64,000 bases of DNA from Tretioscincus oriximinensis. Lineage: Eukaryota; Chordata; Lepidosauria; Squamata; Gymnophthalmidae. The notes beneath the pieces are model-generated. The model had not been told where the DNA came from. It saw only the letters and a program-made list of their open reading frames with translations, and did no database searches. A program made the position numbers and the translations under genes. The stretch is taken from NCBI GenBank assembly GCA_022410635.1, contig JAJVDF010000359.1:859846-923845 (forward strand), written 5' to 3'. This document shows positions 41,939 to 52,915 of this stretch, piece after piece; position 1 is the first letter of the stretch; each line of letters begins with the position of its first letter.

Positions 41939-42794
41939 CAGCCCCCAAACAGCCATTCCTTCTGGCATCTACACCGCCTTCGGATCGCGTCTTCCAAGCA
42001 TTTTAGATTGGATTTTCCCTTCTGCCAAACCTTTGTCCCTGTAGCTCCCCTGTTCCATGTTTCATTAGGAGAAGCCAGGCTTTTTGGCCTTTCATTATAT
42101 CCTTGACAATGGCTTTGTTATCACCTCAATGGTAATTCCTCTTTGCACCATGAATTTTTCCCTTAGATTTTATTTGGGAATTAAAATTAGGTTCTTTCCT
42201 GTGGCTTATGTCCCTTCTTTCTGGGATCCTCTGCCGGTTAGGATGAGGAATATTGTGGGGAGACGGAGAGAGAATTCTGGACTAAGAAAATGAATAACTT
42301 CCTTCCGTCCGTCTTTCCTTCTTTCCTGTTTCCTTCCATCTCTCCGTCCTTTCTTCCTTCTATCCTTCTTTCTTCCTTCCTTCTTTCCTGTTTCCTTCCT
42401 TCCTGAGAAAGTGGGAAAACCTGCTTATTCTGTGTCCTCCTTCACGGCTTCCTGGGATAACACCCCACGGTTGTTGTGGTTCATGGCTACGAAATGAGCC
42501 AGGAGCTAAGAAGAGATCCTTGTTCTGCTTATGTTTACCTTATTGAGGAAATTAATAGAAGACTATAAAACATGTAACTGTCATATTATTAATTAAGATG
42601 TGCCTTTAGAACTGTATCAATATGGGTGGAGTAACTTTGTAACCTGCCCAAGTGAAAGTGTAGGCTTTTTTTAATAATGTAAGTCTGAAAATATAATTAC
42701 ATAATATAGCGTTGCACTCTCAAATGTGTGTACACGAATGCAGAGATATGCAGACGTAGGTACAGCATGTATGAGTCTATGAATACGTCTACAT
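41939..42794. other. Unassigned; pyrimidine tract at 42296-42408
   Basis: A TTCC/CTTT tract occupies 42296-42408. The remainder has no recognised element or exon. Confidence 0.4.
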
Positions 42795-42885
42795 GCATCT
42801 GGAGAAAGTAGAGTTGTCTACAAAAGCTCCTTCCACCTCCCTTTTTCCTGTTACGAGACCCCATAGCTCCCTGCTAGGTTTTCTG
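42795..42885 (+). repeat. CATCTGAAG repeat, old
   Basis: TGCATCTGGAGAAAGTAGAG, CTACAAAAGCTCCTTCCACC, CCTGTTACGAGACC and GCCCAGACTAATTT show the unit with its far end. Confidence 0.55.
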
Positions 42886-43324
42886 GGCCCAGACTAATTT
42901 ATTTATTTATTTATTTGGAATCTTATGTGTTATATACATGTGTACTTAGATACATATTTATGTGCATGTATATGTATATTAATTAATTAATTTACATTAA
43001 TATTTCACCCTATACCCCAAAATGTCAGGAATGGTTGGAGTAAAAATTAAAATTAAAATAGAACAGTTAAAAAAGATAATAGTGCCTGGAAGGGGAAAAA
43101 TGTAACATGTGTCTTAATTATACCCACAAATCTCCGGGCAGGTAACAGTAACAGTGATAAAAACAGCTATAATGGAGTTGATAAAAACAGTGACTGTGCT
43201 TGTAATATTTATTTTTGTGTGTGTGCGTTTGTATATGTATACACATACATATATGTATGCATATATATGTGTGTGCATGTGGTATTTATTAATGTCTTGA
43301 CTTATGCCAGTGTCTTATGCCAGC
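42886..43324. repeat. AT-rich DNA with TG/TA microsatellite
   Basis: (ATTT)n at 42897-42916, SINE-A-like tail traces near 43000-43030 and an imperfect TG/TA microsatellite at about 43204-43285. Confidence 0.6.
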
Positions 43325-43636
43325 AGACACGGATGGCTCAGTTGCTTAGGAATTCGTCTCTCGCCTGGGAGATGGGGTTTCGAAGCCCTGTGTTGGAAGT
43401 GGGGAGGGCTGAGCACCTTCCACTAGCCTGTAGCTCTAGCCAACCCAGCTATTCGAAAGCAAGAATTGCAAGAAATTGCAACTGACTGCAAGTAGATACA
43501 TGGGAACCACCAGAGCCTGGTGGGGAAGATAGAATGTGAGCCTTCGGGCAAAATATATCCTTGTAAGCCGCTTTGAGTCCCTTTGAAAGGTGAGAAAAGT
43601 GGGGTATAAGAACCCAGTTCTTCTTCTTCTTCTTAC
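43325..43636 (+). mobile_element. SINE-B, full length
   Basis: Nearly identical to the copy at 17881-18186 over the whole length, including GGCTCAGTTGCTTAGGAATT and TATAAGAACCCAGTTCTTCT. This indicates a young subfamily. Confidence 0.92.
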
Positions 43637-43682
43637 GTGATTGCAAGAAGGAAATCTACGTGGAAAAGAAATTACTTCTACT

Positions 43683-43883
43683 TGGCTGACCGGGGTGGTG
43701 GTGGTAGAAACCCGGTTTTGCAGTGCCTCACAGTTTTTGCTGAGGAAAACTTTTTTCAAAAAAAAAATTTAAAAAAAAAATCTTTTTTTAATATTTTTTT
43801 TCCTCAGGAAAAATCGGGAGGCACCGCAAAACCGGGTTTTCAAACTCCCCCCCCCCCTCCCAGAAGATGTCATCTAGTCAGCC
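43683..43883. mobile_element. Foldback element, copy 2
   Basis: 201 bp between perfect 10-bp duplications TACTTCTACT (43673-43682 and 43884-43893). Ends GGCTGACCGG and CTAGTCAGCC are inverted. The stem pairs AAACCCGGTTTTGCAGTGCC with GGCACCGCAAAACCGGGTTT around an A/T-rich centre. No coding capacity. Confidence 0.87.
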
Positions 43884-43893
43884 TACTTCTACT

Positions 43894-44761
43894 GAAGATT
43901 AATACTTATCTAAAGAGCTTACATATCTTATTCCTATGCAGTTTGGAAACTTCTTCCCAGATTTTCATTTAGCGCTGAGCTGAGATGTTTATGTCCTGAC
44001 CCAAGGGTAGGCTAATTTCACATTGTGAACCGACAGATTGGTCCTTAATGACTTTGAATGCTCAAAGTACGAAACATTCAGTAGGCACCCTTGAGATCCT
44101 AAAGTATAGGACAGTTTGCATTGCTAATTATTATTATTATTATTTTACAAATTATAATTTCCTTCCTTAAAGAAGCTCAAGGCAGCACCCCGCAGACTTC
44201 AAAGGCAAATGAATCATACAAAATCATAAAAATCACGATGCAAGGAAGACTGTAATAATNATCTAATAAAACTCTGTCTAGTTTATATCTAGAACTGAGG
44301 GGCAGAACAACATAGGCTACATAAATAGTTGGTGAAAATACACAGAGTGGAACTTTAAACCTTATAAAATGTCGATTCTATTGGATCCGATGCCAGTCCA
44401 AATTCAGCATTCTCTATTCTATCCTTGGAGCTAATCAAGAAAACTTTATTGGAAGAAAAGATGCCTGTTTTAGACCCAATCTCCTCCTAACCTGTAGATC
44501 TGTTAATTCAATTTGATCTTGCAGATTAAATTTGCCCTGAATGACTTCTTCCGTCTTGTGAGCTCTGTCTTAGGNGATTTCCTGCACGTTCCACCTTGGA
44601 AGGATTTTTGTTTGTTTTTCGATTCACTTTTCCTCTGGCTTTCTTGAGGAATGTTTATAACTATTATTATATTCTTTAGCTGCCGATTTCTAACACACAG
44701 AAAGACATTAGAATCCTTTACAGTTCAGCTTTACTAGACAACTTCTGACGTGTACACATGT
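43894..44761. other. Unassigned intronic sequence
   Basis: An (ATT)n run near 44129-44145. No recognised exon or element. Confidence 0.35.
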
Positions 44762-45100
44762 TTATTTTTTTTAGTTGCATTTCCATACCGCCCTGTACCT
44801 GAAGGTCTCAAGGCAGTTAACAATGAAAACAGAATAACATATCCAAACGATGGCTGAAAGTAGGGAAGGAAAAGCTGTTTTTGTTTCAACCAAAGGCCAT
44901 GTTAAGAAAGTGCATCTTTCTTCTGGATACAGAGATGGTGATTTGATGCTCCTCGAAGAGGAGACTATTCCAGAGTCCAGGGGCTGCCACGGAGAAAGTC
45001 CGGTCCTGGGTTCCCNCTTTATTTGCTACCAAAAATTGTGGCACAACCAGGAGGGCCTCTTCTATGATCTTACGGCACGTACAGGTTGATACGGGAGAAG
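44762..45100 (-). mobile_element. L2-associated repeat
   Basis: Reversed L2-like 3' end (CATACCGCCCTGTACCTGAAGG region) followed by GAGACTATTCCAGAGTCC and GGAGGGCCTCTTCTATGATC. The latter matches the block that also occurs at 28430-28530 and 58560-58640 beside L2-like ends. Confidence 0.5.
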
Positions 45101-45280
45101 TTGTTTCTGTAGATATATGTTGTTTACCCTTTTCCTTTTGCCTCCCAACTTCTCCAGCATCAGGGATCTTTTCCAGTGGGACCTGTCTTTTTATTTGAAG
45201 TTCCGTTCAGGATTTATCCTGTCAGCGACCACAGTTAGTTTCCTTTATATTTATTCTGATCTAGTTTATGTTCTTATCTA
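45101..45280. other. Unassigned, short BovB-like scrap
   Basis: CTTCTCCAGCATCAGGGATC and TTTTCCAGTGGGACC at 45148-45183 resemble antisense BovB. Too short to be certain. Confidence 0.3.
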
Positions 45281-45484
45281 GGATGGATGTCTGGATGTTG
45301 ACTCTGGGATGGAGCAACAGGCAGGACTCCTGAAATACCATTTGCAGGGAGTCATGAACAGGAGCATATTTTGCTTTCCACTGTTNGGACTGCCCAGGTG
45401 CATCTGGTGGGCCTCTGTGAGGGACAGAAGGCTGGACTAGAGGGGATGTGGCCTGAGCCAGTATGGCTTTTCTTATGTTCTTAG
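45281..45484 (+). mobile_element. CR1-T tail, young-looking
   Basis: CTAGGATGGATGTCTGGATG through TTTTCTTATGTTCTTAG. Confidence 0.85.
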
Positions 45485-45944
45485 TTTCCTTTCAGCCCAG
45501 ATCACACTTAACAGTCGGCTTCAGCACTTATATGGATCTTTATGAGCAAAGTGGTGCNTCTGCTTTTTAATACACTGCCTAGGTTTGTNGTAGCTTTCTT
45601 CCCATGTAGCAAATGACAGCTGATATTCGCGTAGTGCTCTTGCTGCTAGCTTGGAAATTAAATTTGAAGCAGTTCTGTGATTTCCAAAGTTCTGTTTATT
45701 TTTCAGTTTTGAAATTTCAACATCATGTATGTTTATGGTTTTAAATGGATGAAAANGTTATGAATAAGCTGAAGATTTTTATTTTGGTTACATGAGGTTA
45801 AGATAATTGTTTAGTGGAGACATTTAAAAGAGATACTAATTACCAGTTGATAGCAGTGGCAAATAATAACCTAAGCAAGGCTTCTTTAAACTTGAGTTTC
45901 TCTTTTGTCTCTTTCTTAATTTTTATCTCAGAATTATTTGCCAG
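45485..45944. other. Unassigned intronic sequence
   Basis: Nothing recognised. Confidence 0.35.
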
Positions 45945-46290
45945 AAGTGATTTGATCGAAGGCTACAGAATCAGGCACAGAGGGGAAAGGTGGATTGGGG
46001 TGGGGGGGATTTCCCTGTTGCACAGCACTAGAACCAGGGGGCAGTTTGGAAACCTGATGGGCAGAAAAAATAAAATGGAGAAGGGAAAGTTTTTTATTTT
46101 ATTTTTATCCACAAGGTCATTGGTCTGTGGAATTTAATTCCTGTAGAGTGAAAGCAACCAGTCTAGATAGCTTTAGAAAATGATTAGACAAATGTAGAAA
46201 GGACGGGTACTAGAATAGATTCCCTGATACTGGCAGGAGATCTACAAAGGTCATTTGCAGGGAGTCAAAGGCAGGTTTTACTTTTGTCTT
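45945..46290 (+). mobile_element. CR1-T fragment, diverged
   Basis: ARSDLIEGYRIRH-type frame, then GGTCATTGGTCTGTGGAATT and the CATTTGCAGGGAGTC tail. The terminus is lost against the next CR1-A. Confidence 0.78.
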
Positions 46291-46293
46291 CTA

Positions 46294-46570
46294 AAATCAC
46301 AGAGTACTAGAATTGGAAGGGATGTCCAGTGGCAATGGGGTCCAATCCCCTGCTCAATGCAGGATTCATTAAACCAACCCAGATCAAATGCTGCCCTCTG
46401 AAGACTTCCAGCAAAGGTGAACTCACCACGTCCAATGGCAAACTGTTCTGTTGGTTTATCACCCTTACTATCAAAAAGTTTTTCTTGATATCTAGTCTAA
46501 ATCTACCCTTGCAGTTTCATCCCATGGTTTCTCGTCCTTCTTTCTGCCAATGAGAACAAAGGTGATCCTT
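46294..46570 (-). mobile_element. CR1-A fragment
   Basis: Reversed CR1-A 3' UTR and C-terminal segment (AATGCAGGATTCATTAAACC, GCAAAGGTGAACTCACCACG). Confidence 0.85.
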
Positions 46571-46674
46571 CTACTCTGAATTCTAGTTTACGTAAAGTAA
46601 TTATTCCTCCCTTTTTTAAAAGAGAGTTTATTTTGCTTTTTTTCCACCTGACATTGCATATCTAGAGAGTAATT

Positions 46675-47175
46675 ATTCCCCTTTACCTTGGTCAGACCAC
46701 ATCTAGAGTCCTGAATTCAGTTCTGGGAACCCCAATTTAAAAGGAACNTGGATAAAGTGGAGCAATTTCAAAGGAGAGTTAAAAAATAGTGAGTGTGGTC
46801 TGGAAACCATGCCCTATGGGGAATGGCTGAGTAATCTAGGGATGTTTAACCTATAAAAGGGAAGAGACATGACAGATGTCTACATATATCTGAAGGACTG
46901 TCACAGAGCAGAGGGATCAGGTCTGTTGTCATTGACACATGGAAGAACTAGGAACATGGATAAGAAAATGCAAGGAAGGAGACACAGATTAGATAACAGG
47001 AAAACTTTCTGACTGTCAGGATGAACAACCAGTGGAAAGTTGCCACAAGAGGTGAGTTCTCCTTTGGTGGAGGTCTTCAGCTAGAGGTTGGCAGCTCGTC
47101 TGTCTGAGATGGTTTAGCGGGTCCTGTATTGAGCAGGGAATTGGACCCCATGGCCTCTTCCATCATTCTGATTGA
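46675..47175 (+). mobile_element. CR1-A fragment
   Basis: From the [13 protein letters not shown] block through TCTTCCATCATTCTGATT. Head-to-head with the preceding CR1-A, separated by about 100 bp. Confidence 0.85.
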
Positions 47176-47270
47176 GATGCCCAGAAGTAACTGGTAGATC
47201 ACTGTGTGTGACAGAGTGCAAGACTAGACAAGCTGTATCCCTTTCTAGCAGGAGCCCTCGTGTTCTTATC
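47176..47270 (+). mobile_element. CR1-T tail fragment
   Basis: GAGATGCCCAGAAGTAACTG to CCCTCGTGTTCTTAT. Confidence 0.65.
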
Positions 47271-47278
47271 CATGTCTT

Positions 47279-47567
47279 CCTGAAGAGCTCACAGATTGGA
47301 TAGTTTCAAGACAGGACTAGACAGGTTCATGGACACCAAGGGTATAAATGGGTCCTAGGATGAATGCCTGGATGCTGCCTCTGGGATGGAGCCACAGGCA
47401 GAACTCCTGAAATACCATTTGCAGGGAGACAAGAACAGGAGCATATTTTGCTTTCCTCTGTTCAGACTGCTCAGGTGCATCTGGTGGGCCTCTGTGGGAG
47501 ACAGAAGGCTGGACTAGATCGGCTGCGGCCCGATCCAGTATGGCTCTTCTTATGTTCTTATGTTCAT
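47279..47567 (+). mobile_element. CR1-T 3' fragment, young-looking
   Basis: CAAGACAGGACTAGACAGGT to TTCTTATGTTCTTATGTTC. Confidence 0.87.
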
Positions 47568-48434
47568 GTCATATCCAGACACAGGGCAAGTGCTTTTCTG
47601 TATTTTTATATAGACATCTTCCACAAAAGAAGATACTGTGGACAAAGAACTGGAGGTATCTTCACCACCCAGGAACCTGATAACCATAAAGTTGAATTAT
47701 GGAATTGGATGAAATACTTCATTGAGGAGTTGAGATTATTGTTTAAAAAAGAGAAATCAATCTATGGCCTCAGTAAAAACTAATTGGAACCAGTTGACCG
47801 ATTATATTCGGGCTCAAACTGGACATTAATTTTCTTCGATTTTTTCCCTATGTACGAAAAATAGATTTAATAATAGATGATTTAAGGGCCAGGTAGTGGT
47901 GAGGAGAATCGACATTTCTTGTATTGTATGTGTCGTTGTCAAGTCAGTATTGTGCTACGTGGACTTACTAGTATTGTCTTCTTTAGATGTACAGAAAGAA
48001 TATAGAATTTAGTTTAATAAAAATGGTTTCTGTTGTCATTGGATAATAAACTGTAAAACGATCCTTGTATAAGCTTTNCGAGTAGGACTTATTTTGGGCC
48101 TCACTGATATATTTTCTGACTAACCTACATTGCACAGGTAAAATCGAGGTGANAGCGAAATATAACCTCCCTATCCGTTGAGCAGGGTATTAACCAAGCC
48201 AATTAAAAACAGGGACAGATTGTTTGAATGCAGCATTGGCTAAAAACACAATTTCCTCTTGGGAATTTGTTTACTTTGCTGTTGAAATGGTAACTGACCT
48301 CCCATTAGCGTTACTTTGTGTCTGACCTTATAACATACATGGTGCCACTTGTTCTGTTTCTATATTACATCTTTTGTGTGAAGGTGTTTGGTTTACCGCA
48401 CGAAGAGCAGCGGTTGATAAAATCTTTATAAAAG
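47568..48434. other. Unassigned; possible L1-like 3' end
   Basis: At 47690-47820 a + frame TNWNQLTDYIRAQTGH followed by an AT-rich stretch ending ATAATAAACTGT faintly recalls an L1 C-terminus and 3' UTR. Not secure. Confidence 0.25.
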
Positions 48435-48741
48435 AAGAAGAAGAACTTGGTTCTTATACCCTGCTTTTCTCACCTTTCAAAGGGACTCAAAGCGGCTTAC
48501 AAGGATATATTTTGCCCGAAGGCTTCCATTCTATCTTCCCCACCAGGCTGTGGTGGTTCCCATGTATCTACTTGCAGTCAGTTGCAATTTCTTGCAATTC
48601 ATGCTTTCAAATAGCTGGGTTGGCTAGAGCTGCAGGCTAGTGGAAGGTGCTCAGCCCTCCCCACGTCCCACACAGGGCTTCGAAACCCCATCGCCCAGGC
48701 GAGAGACGAATTCCTAAGCGACTGAGCTATCCGTGCCTTTG
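48435..48741 (-). mobile_element. SINE-B, full length
   Basis: AAGAAGAAGAACTTGGTTCT (reversed tail) to CCTAAGCGACTGAGCTATCC (reversed tRNA head). Young subfamily. Confidence 0.9.
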
Positions 48742-48884
48742 AAGGCGGTTTCCTGCTATATGGCCGTCAAAATTGCACTTTATGGCGTCACAAAGCAATA
48801 CTTGCCCTAGCACTGTCATAAGACCAGGACACGAGAGTTGCAGCTTTAATAGGTGTGGAAAAGAGGAAATTTCAGCAGCTGTTG

Positions 48885-49110
48885 CGCGCAGTTTGAGATA
48901 GTGGTTAAGAGCGTTGGACTCTTATCAGGTAGTCTCCCAGTTCGATTCCACACTTCCCCGTGAAGGCAGCTGGGTGACGTTGGGCCAGTCACAATTCTTT
49001 AGAACTCTCTCAGCCCCGCATACCTCACAGGGTNTCTCTCGCGGAGAATGCAGTAAAGCTATGCACACAGCCCTTTGGTTAAAAAGAACATTGAAAATAA
49101 ACATATCATT
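48885..49110 (+). mobile_element. SINE-A
   Basis: Head GATAGTGGTTAAGAGCGTTG, B box AGTTCGATTCC, body CAGCTGGGTGACGTTGGGCC. Confidence 0.85.
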
Positions 49111-49194
49111 ATAAACAGCAAGTGCCGAAAAAATGATCTTTTCTGTATTAAAGCTGTAATTCTTCTGTTCTCTTTTTTCCAATTCTAGGCACCA

Positions 49195-49560
49195 GGTCAC
49201 ACCTAAATTTTAATCCATCTTCAGTCCACTTTCAGTGTGAGAGAATTCATCGGCAGAGTGGACTGCTGTTTTTCTGCTGTATTCTCTAACTCAGAAAACC
49301 CATCTGTTATTTAGATAATGTGGACAGCATATTACTATTCGCTTTGCTCCTGCGCTATTTCATTGTGGAAGTGAACTGAAGCAGGATTAGACTTTACGTG
49401 TGATCTGGTCCTAATATAGTGTTATTCCAGTAAATACTTTTAATCCTTCTTCAATTCTGAATAACCAGTTTAAACCAGGAAAAATGTTTTAGTCTAGTTC
49501 TTCAGCACTGAAGGTGGACTAAAAGCGCAGGTTAGAACATAGTCATACAGGCTTCAGTCC
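49195..49560. repeat. Inverted-repeat element (CAGTCC/CTTCAG type)
   Basis: TAATCCATCTTCAGTCCACT at the left and TTCTTCAGCACTGAAGGTGG with GACTAAAAG at the right are partly complementary. Related scraps occur at 38240-38340 and 53030-53080. Confidence 0.45.
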
Positions 49561-50154
49561 TGAAGAGGCTGTGGCCACATCCCCAAGCAGAAGTTTTAAT
49601 CAATTGGCAGCAAAGTCACTTTCAATCTGCCCCTCGAGGTCACGCACGTTCAGTGACCCCCTTGCTCAAAAAGTCTGTTGTTGCGGAATTTCTAGCCGTG
49701 CAGTTTGTGCTATTCCACAGCGGGCATTTTGTAAAATCTGAAAAAGCTTCATGCGGACATTCAGCAATGTGAACTTGGCAAATATCTCGGGACTTTGAGG
49801 TGACATGTAAAAGTTCATTGGCTCTTGGCTCGCAGAGAATGCTTGGGAGTTGTAGGAAGGCAAGCACAGCAATGGCTTATGGGAATTGTCATGTGACAAG
49901 ATTGCTAGGCAATGTATTGAAGCAGCGGAAGGCAAACGTGTTTTAAAGGAAATAGNGAGGCAAACCCTGTCGTGGGGAAGCTTCCAAAGTCTGAAGATCA
50001 GTGATGTGAAAAATGTAAAGGAAGAGAATTCAAAGTTGGGAACAAAGGTGTTTATTTTGCTAAGCATACAGTATTGTTGACGATACCTTCATCTTCACAT
50101 TTCTTGTTCCCATCTACGGGATAAAAGAGAACCTTCCTTTTCTGTCCTTTGCAG
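49561..50154 (+). other. SOX7: 3' end of the SOX7 intron
   Basis: Non-repetitive sequence leading to a strong polypyrimidine/acceptor (CCTTCCTTTTCTGTCCTTTGCAG) at 50132-50154. The lack of repeats suggests constrained sequence, but no element is identified. Confidence 0.6.
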
Positions 50155-51032
50155 GCAAATCTTGGAAGGCTTTGACGCCATCTCAGAAGAGGCCCTACGT
50201 CGAGGAGGCAGAACGGCTGCGGGTTCAGCATATGCAAGATTACCCCAACTACAAGTATCGCCCGAGAAGAAAGAAGCAAGTGAAACGCATCTGCAAAAGA
50301 GTCGATTCCGGCTTCCTTCTGGGTAGCCTGTCAGGTGACCAGGATGTACTGCCAGAGAAAAGGATGTGCAGTCAGGTGGCAGGCGAGAAGGAGAGGTTGG
50401 CCGAATACCCCCCCACTTCGATGCTCCCAGGCCTTGCGCAATACCGCGAGACTCAGGGCAATACTGGGGGGCCCTTGGACATGTACTCGTACGGCCTGCC
50501 TACTCCACCTGAAATGTCCCCGCTGGATGCCATAGACCCAGAGCATGGATTTTTCTCTTCTTGCTCCGAAGACCCCCACAACCCCCACGTGCCCGGAGCC
50601 CCCTACTCCTTGGAATATTCCCCCAGCCCCCTCCGCTGTAACCACCCACTCAGCCACATGCCTGTCCCCCAGTCGGTCTCCTCTATCCCCCCTGTTAATT
50701 GCACAGGTCCACCGTCAGGGAATTATTACCCTCCCGCCTTCCATCCGGCCCTCCAACCTACCAACCCTCATGCCCACCTTGGTCAGCTCTCCCCTCCCCC
50801 GGAGCATCAAAGCCTGGATTGCCTAGACCAGTTGAGCCAAGCGGACTTGCTGGACGACATGGACCGGAATGAGTTTGACCAGTACCTCAATGCCCCTGGG
50901 CACTCGGAGGGCGGCGGTCACGTGATCCACGGACACATCCACCTGACTCAGCCACCCAGCATCTCGCACACCTCCGAGACCAGCCTCATTTCTGTCCTTG
51001 CTGATGCTACAGCCACCTACTACAGTAACTAG
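50155..51032 (+). CDS. SOX7: SOX7, last exon (HMG-box end, transactivation and SoxF C-terminus)
   Basis: SOX7 is a SoxF HMG-box transcription factor of endothelium and endoderm that binds DNA in the nucleus and modulates Wnt/beta-catenin signalling. The exon follows TTTGCAG and opens with a split Gly codon, then [20 protein letters not shown] and [12 protein letters not shown] (exon residues 1-41), the C-terminal half of the HMG domain. A proline/serine-rich region follows, with [13 protein letters not shown]. The SoxF signature [10 protein letters not shown] (236-245), the known beta-catenin contact motif, comes next, then the terminal block [16 protein letters not shown]. 291 complete codons, no N, no frameshift. 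These motifs fit SOX7 ([17 protein letters not shown]) better than SOX17 or SOX18. The tail stops at YYSN, about four residues short of the human end as I recall it. Exon 1 is not seen and is probably in the gap at 35.1-35.9 kb. Confidence 0.95.
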
Positions 51033-51362
51033 AGGACCAGGAGGTGGGAGTCTGGGGAAGAAAACCTTGATGAATTAAACAAGCGAAGTGTCTGTGGGGC
51101 CTCTCTGGCTGCTTTGCTCCTCTTCGTCGGGGCTGGACTTAAAAGCATGTCCCTAACTAACTGCTGTAACTATTCACAAATCCTTCCCTTTTGTAGTATA
51201 GAGAAACTGTCCCCAAGGTGGGGGAATCTACTGTCAAAAGATAAGTCTTTATTTTACTGTTAAAAGCACCCTACCAGTTGCCTTGGGAAAAAATTCCATC
51301 CTTTTCTTTGCAATGGGGGAGTCAAAACTTACCCCTGATCCTCTGTGGACACTTTAAAATGG
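51033..51362 (+). other. SOX7: SOX7 3' UTR, start
   Basis: Non-repetitive sequence after the stop. An ATTAAA occurs at about 51076-51081, very near the stop. No AATAAA is present before the hAT-like element begins at 51371, so the real 3' end is unresolved. Confidence 0.55.
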
Positions 51363-51474
51363 GTCTAAAATGGGTGGGGAACCTAAGGCCCAAGGGACAG
51401 GTCTGGCCCACGAAATTTGTTCTGATACCNGGCACGCTCCCCCACAGAACCGTTGAGCTTCCATGACTAAATAA

Positions 51475-52025
51475 TGTAGTTTTTCTACCCCAGTCTTCTC
51501 ACCCAAAGGCATTCAAAGTGGCTTACAAGGTTATTTTTCACCTGCAGGCTTACATCTCTTCTACCTTCCCCACCAGGCGCGAATGGTGCAGTTGCCTAAG
51601 CGCCAGTCTTTCCTCTGAGAGATCCGGTTTCGAAGCCCTGTGTAGGATGTAGGGATAGGTGAGCACCTTCTACTAGCCTGCAGCTCTGGCCGACTCAGCT
51701 ATTCGAAAGAAATGTAGATTTGTAATCTGCATTTCAATTAGATGAACGAGTACTATCATTAACCTGTTGAGGAAAATAGAATAAAAATGTAAGCCTTGGG
51801 GTGAAAATTGACCCTGTAAGCCACTCTGAGTCCCTTCAGGTGAGAAGGACGAGCTATAAAAACNGGATTCTTATTCTCTACTTGCAAATTACTTGCTTTC
51901 GAACAGCTAGGTAGGCTGAAGCTGAGGCCAGTAGNGGGCACTCGCTTCTCTCCACGGCAGACACAGGGCTTCGAACTGTGACCTTTCTATTGAAAGACTG
52001 TAGCTGTTAACCTCTGCACCCCTGC
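51475..52025 (-). mobile_element. SINE-B split by another SINE-B
   Basis: The minus-strand SINE-B occupies 51475-51571 (TTCAAAGTGGCTTACAAGG) and 51877-52025 (TTGCTTTCGAACAGCTAGG). A + strand SINE-B lies between. Confidence 0.75.
51572..51876 (+). mobile_element. SINE-B nested in SINE-B
   Basis: GGCGCGAATGGTGCAGTTGC head, GATCCGGTTTCGAAGCCCTG B box, CTGTAAGCCACTCTGAGTCC 3' part. It retains AATTAGAT at 51738-51745, the unoccupied form of the SPIN-like insertion site. Confidence 0.85.
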
Positions 52026-52160
52026 GGACAAGGAGGGGAAAGGTCAGGATTTTGTGAGTCCGGGTGGGTCAGAGGGTGTGGCCTGGGTGGGGGCGTGGCC
52101 TGGGGAGGGGAGGAGTTATGGTCCTTGAGCGATGTTCGATTCCCCACCCCTGGTCTAAAA

Positions 52161-52429
52161 AGCCCCAGCATTCCCTGCTGGATGCCTGCTTGCCTTGGGA
52201 ACAGTCTCTTGGCAAGTGGATTGCCAGGGTGTAATTCTAGGCAGATGGGAGAGGTGCAACCTGAGTGGTTCAAAGTATATGCTGTACCGTTAAATTCGTC
52301 CCCACTGCTTGTCAGAAACTAATGGAAAGACTGGAAAAAACCCATAAAGCTCTGACCTGAATGGGAGGCATGACTCTGGTTTCCTTCCTCTGCTGTAAAA
52401 ACTGCTTCCAAATATGAATTAAAACAGGA
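52161..52429. other. Unassigned sequence
   Basis: No exon or repeat recognised. Confidence 0.35.
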
Positions 52430-52720
52430 TTTAGGCCGTCCACGTGGAGCCTTATTCTCACCTGCATCTCGGATTAGGAGCCTGCCACCCACATGCCGGT
52501 ACAGACTATGGCAGGCCCCAAATGGCCAAAATCTGCCCCAAGGGAAAACCCAGAACGAGGCTCTGTGTGGACAAAGCCTAAATCAATAATCTATTGATTT
52601 TAGGACATTTTGGCTTCTAGGACATCTGGGGTGCTTTCTGCTCTGGGCTTTGTTTTGGGATATACCTTGGAATAGGGGCCTGCCATATCCTACACTAGCA
52701 TGCAGATGACAAATCCCTAT
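52430..52720. repeat. Two hairpin elements
   Basis: First: GGCCGTCCACGTGGAGCC start and GAGGCTCTGTGTGGACAAAGCC-type end (52434-52580), with ACAGACTATGGCAGGCCCCA inside. Second: about 52640-52720 with GGGGCCTGCCATATCCTACA. The terminal inverted repeat is clear in the first. Confidence 0.72.
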
Positions 52721-52724
52721 TTGT

Positions 52725-52915
52725 GTACTGGTTAGCATGCCAGGCTCTTACCTGGAAGTCTGGTTCAATTCTGTGCTCCTGCATGAAGCCAGCTGAATGG
52801 CCTTGGGCTAGTCACAGTTCTTCAGCGCTCTCCCAGCCCCACCATTGCACAAGGTTCTGTTGTGAAGAGAAGATCAGAAGATTATGTAAGCCATTTTGAT
52901 CCCTTTCACACTGAG
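52725..52915 (+). mobile_element. SINE-A, diverged
   Basis: CTGGTTAGCATGCCAGGCTC head, TGGCCTTGGGCTAGTCACAG body. A CCT-rich tract follows to about 52995. Confidence 0.75.

Larger units (their letters stand above)
51371..52152. mobile_element. hAT-like element filled with SINE-B copies
   Basis: Left end TGGGTGGGGAACCTAAGGCC, right end GATTCCCCACCCCTG, perfect 8-bp flanks GTCTAAAA (51363-51370 and 52153-52160). The ends belong to the same family as 32649-33277. Most of the interior is SINE-B sequence. Confidence 0.75.

Noticed and set aside
50172..51032. SOX17 or SOX18 instead of SOX7
   Set aside because: The [11 protein letters not shown] and [16 protein letters not shown] blocks and the PINX1 neighbour fit SOX7.
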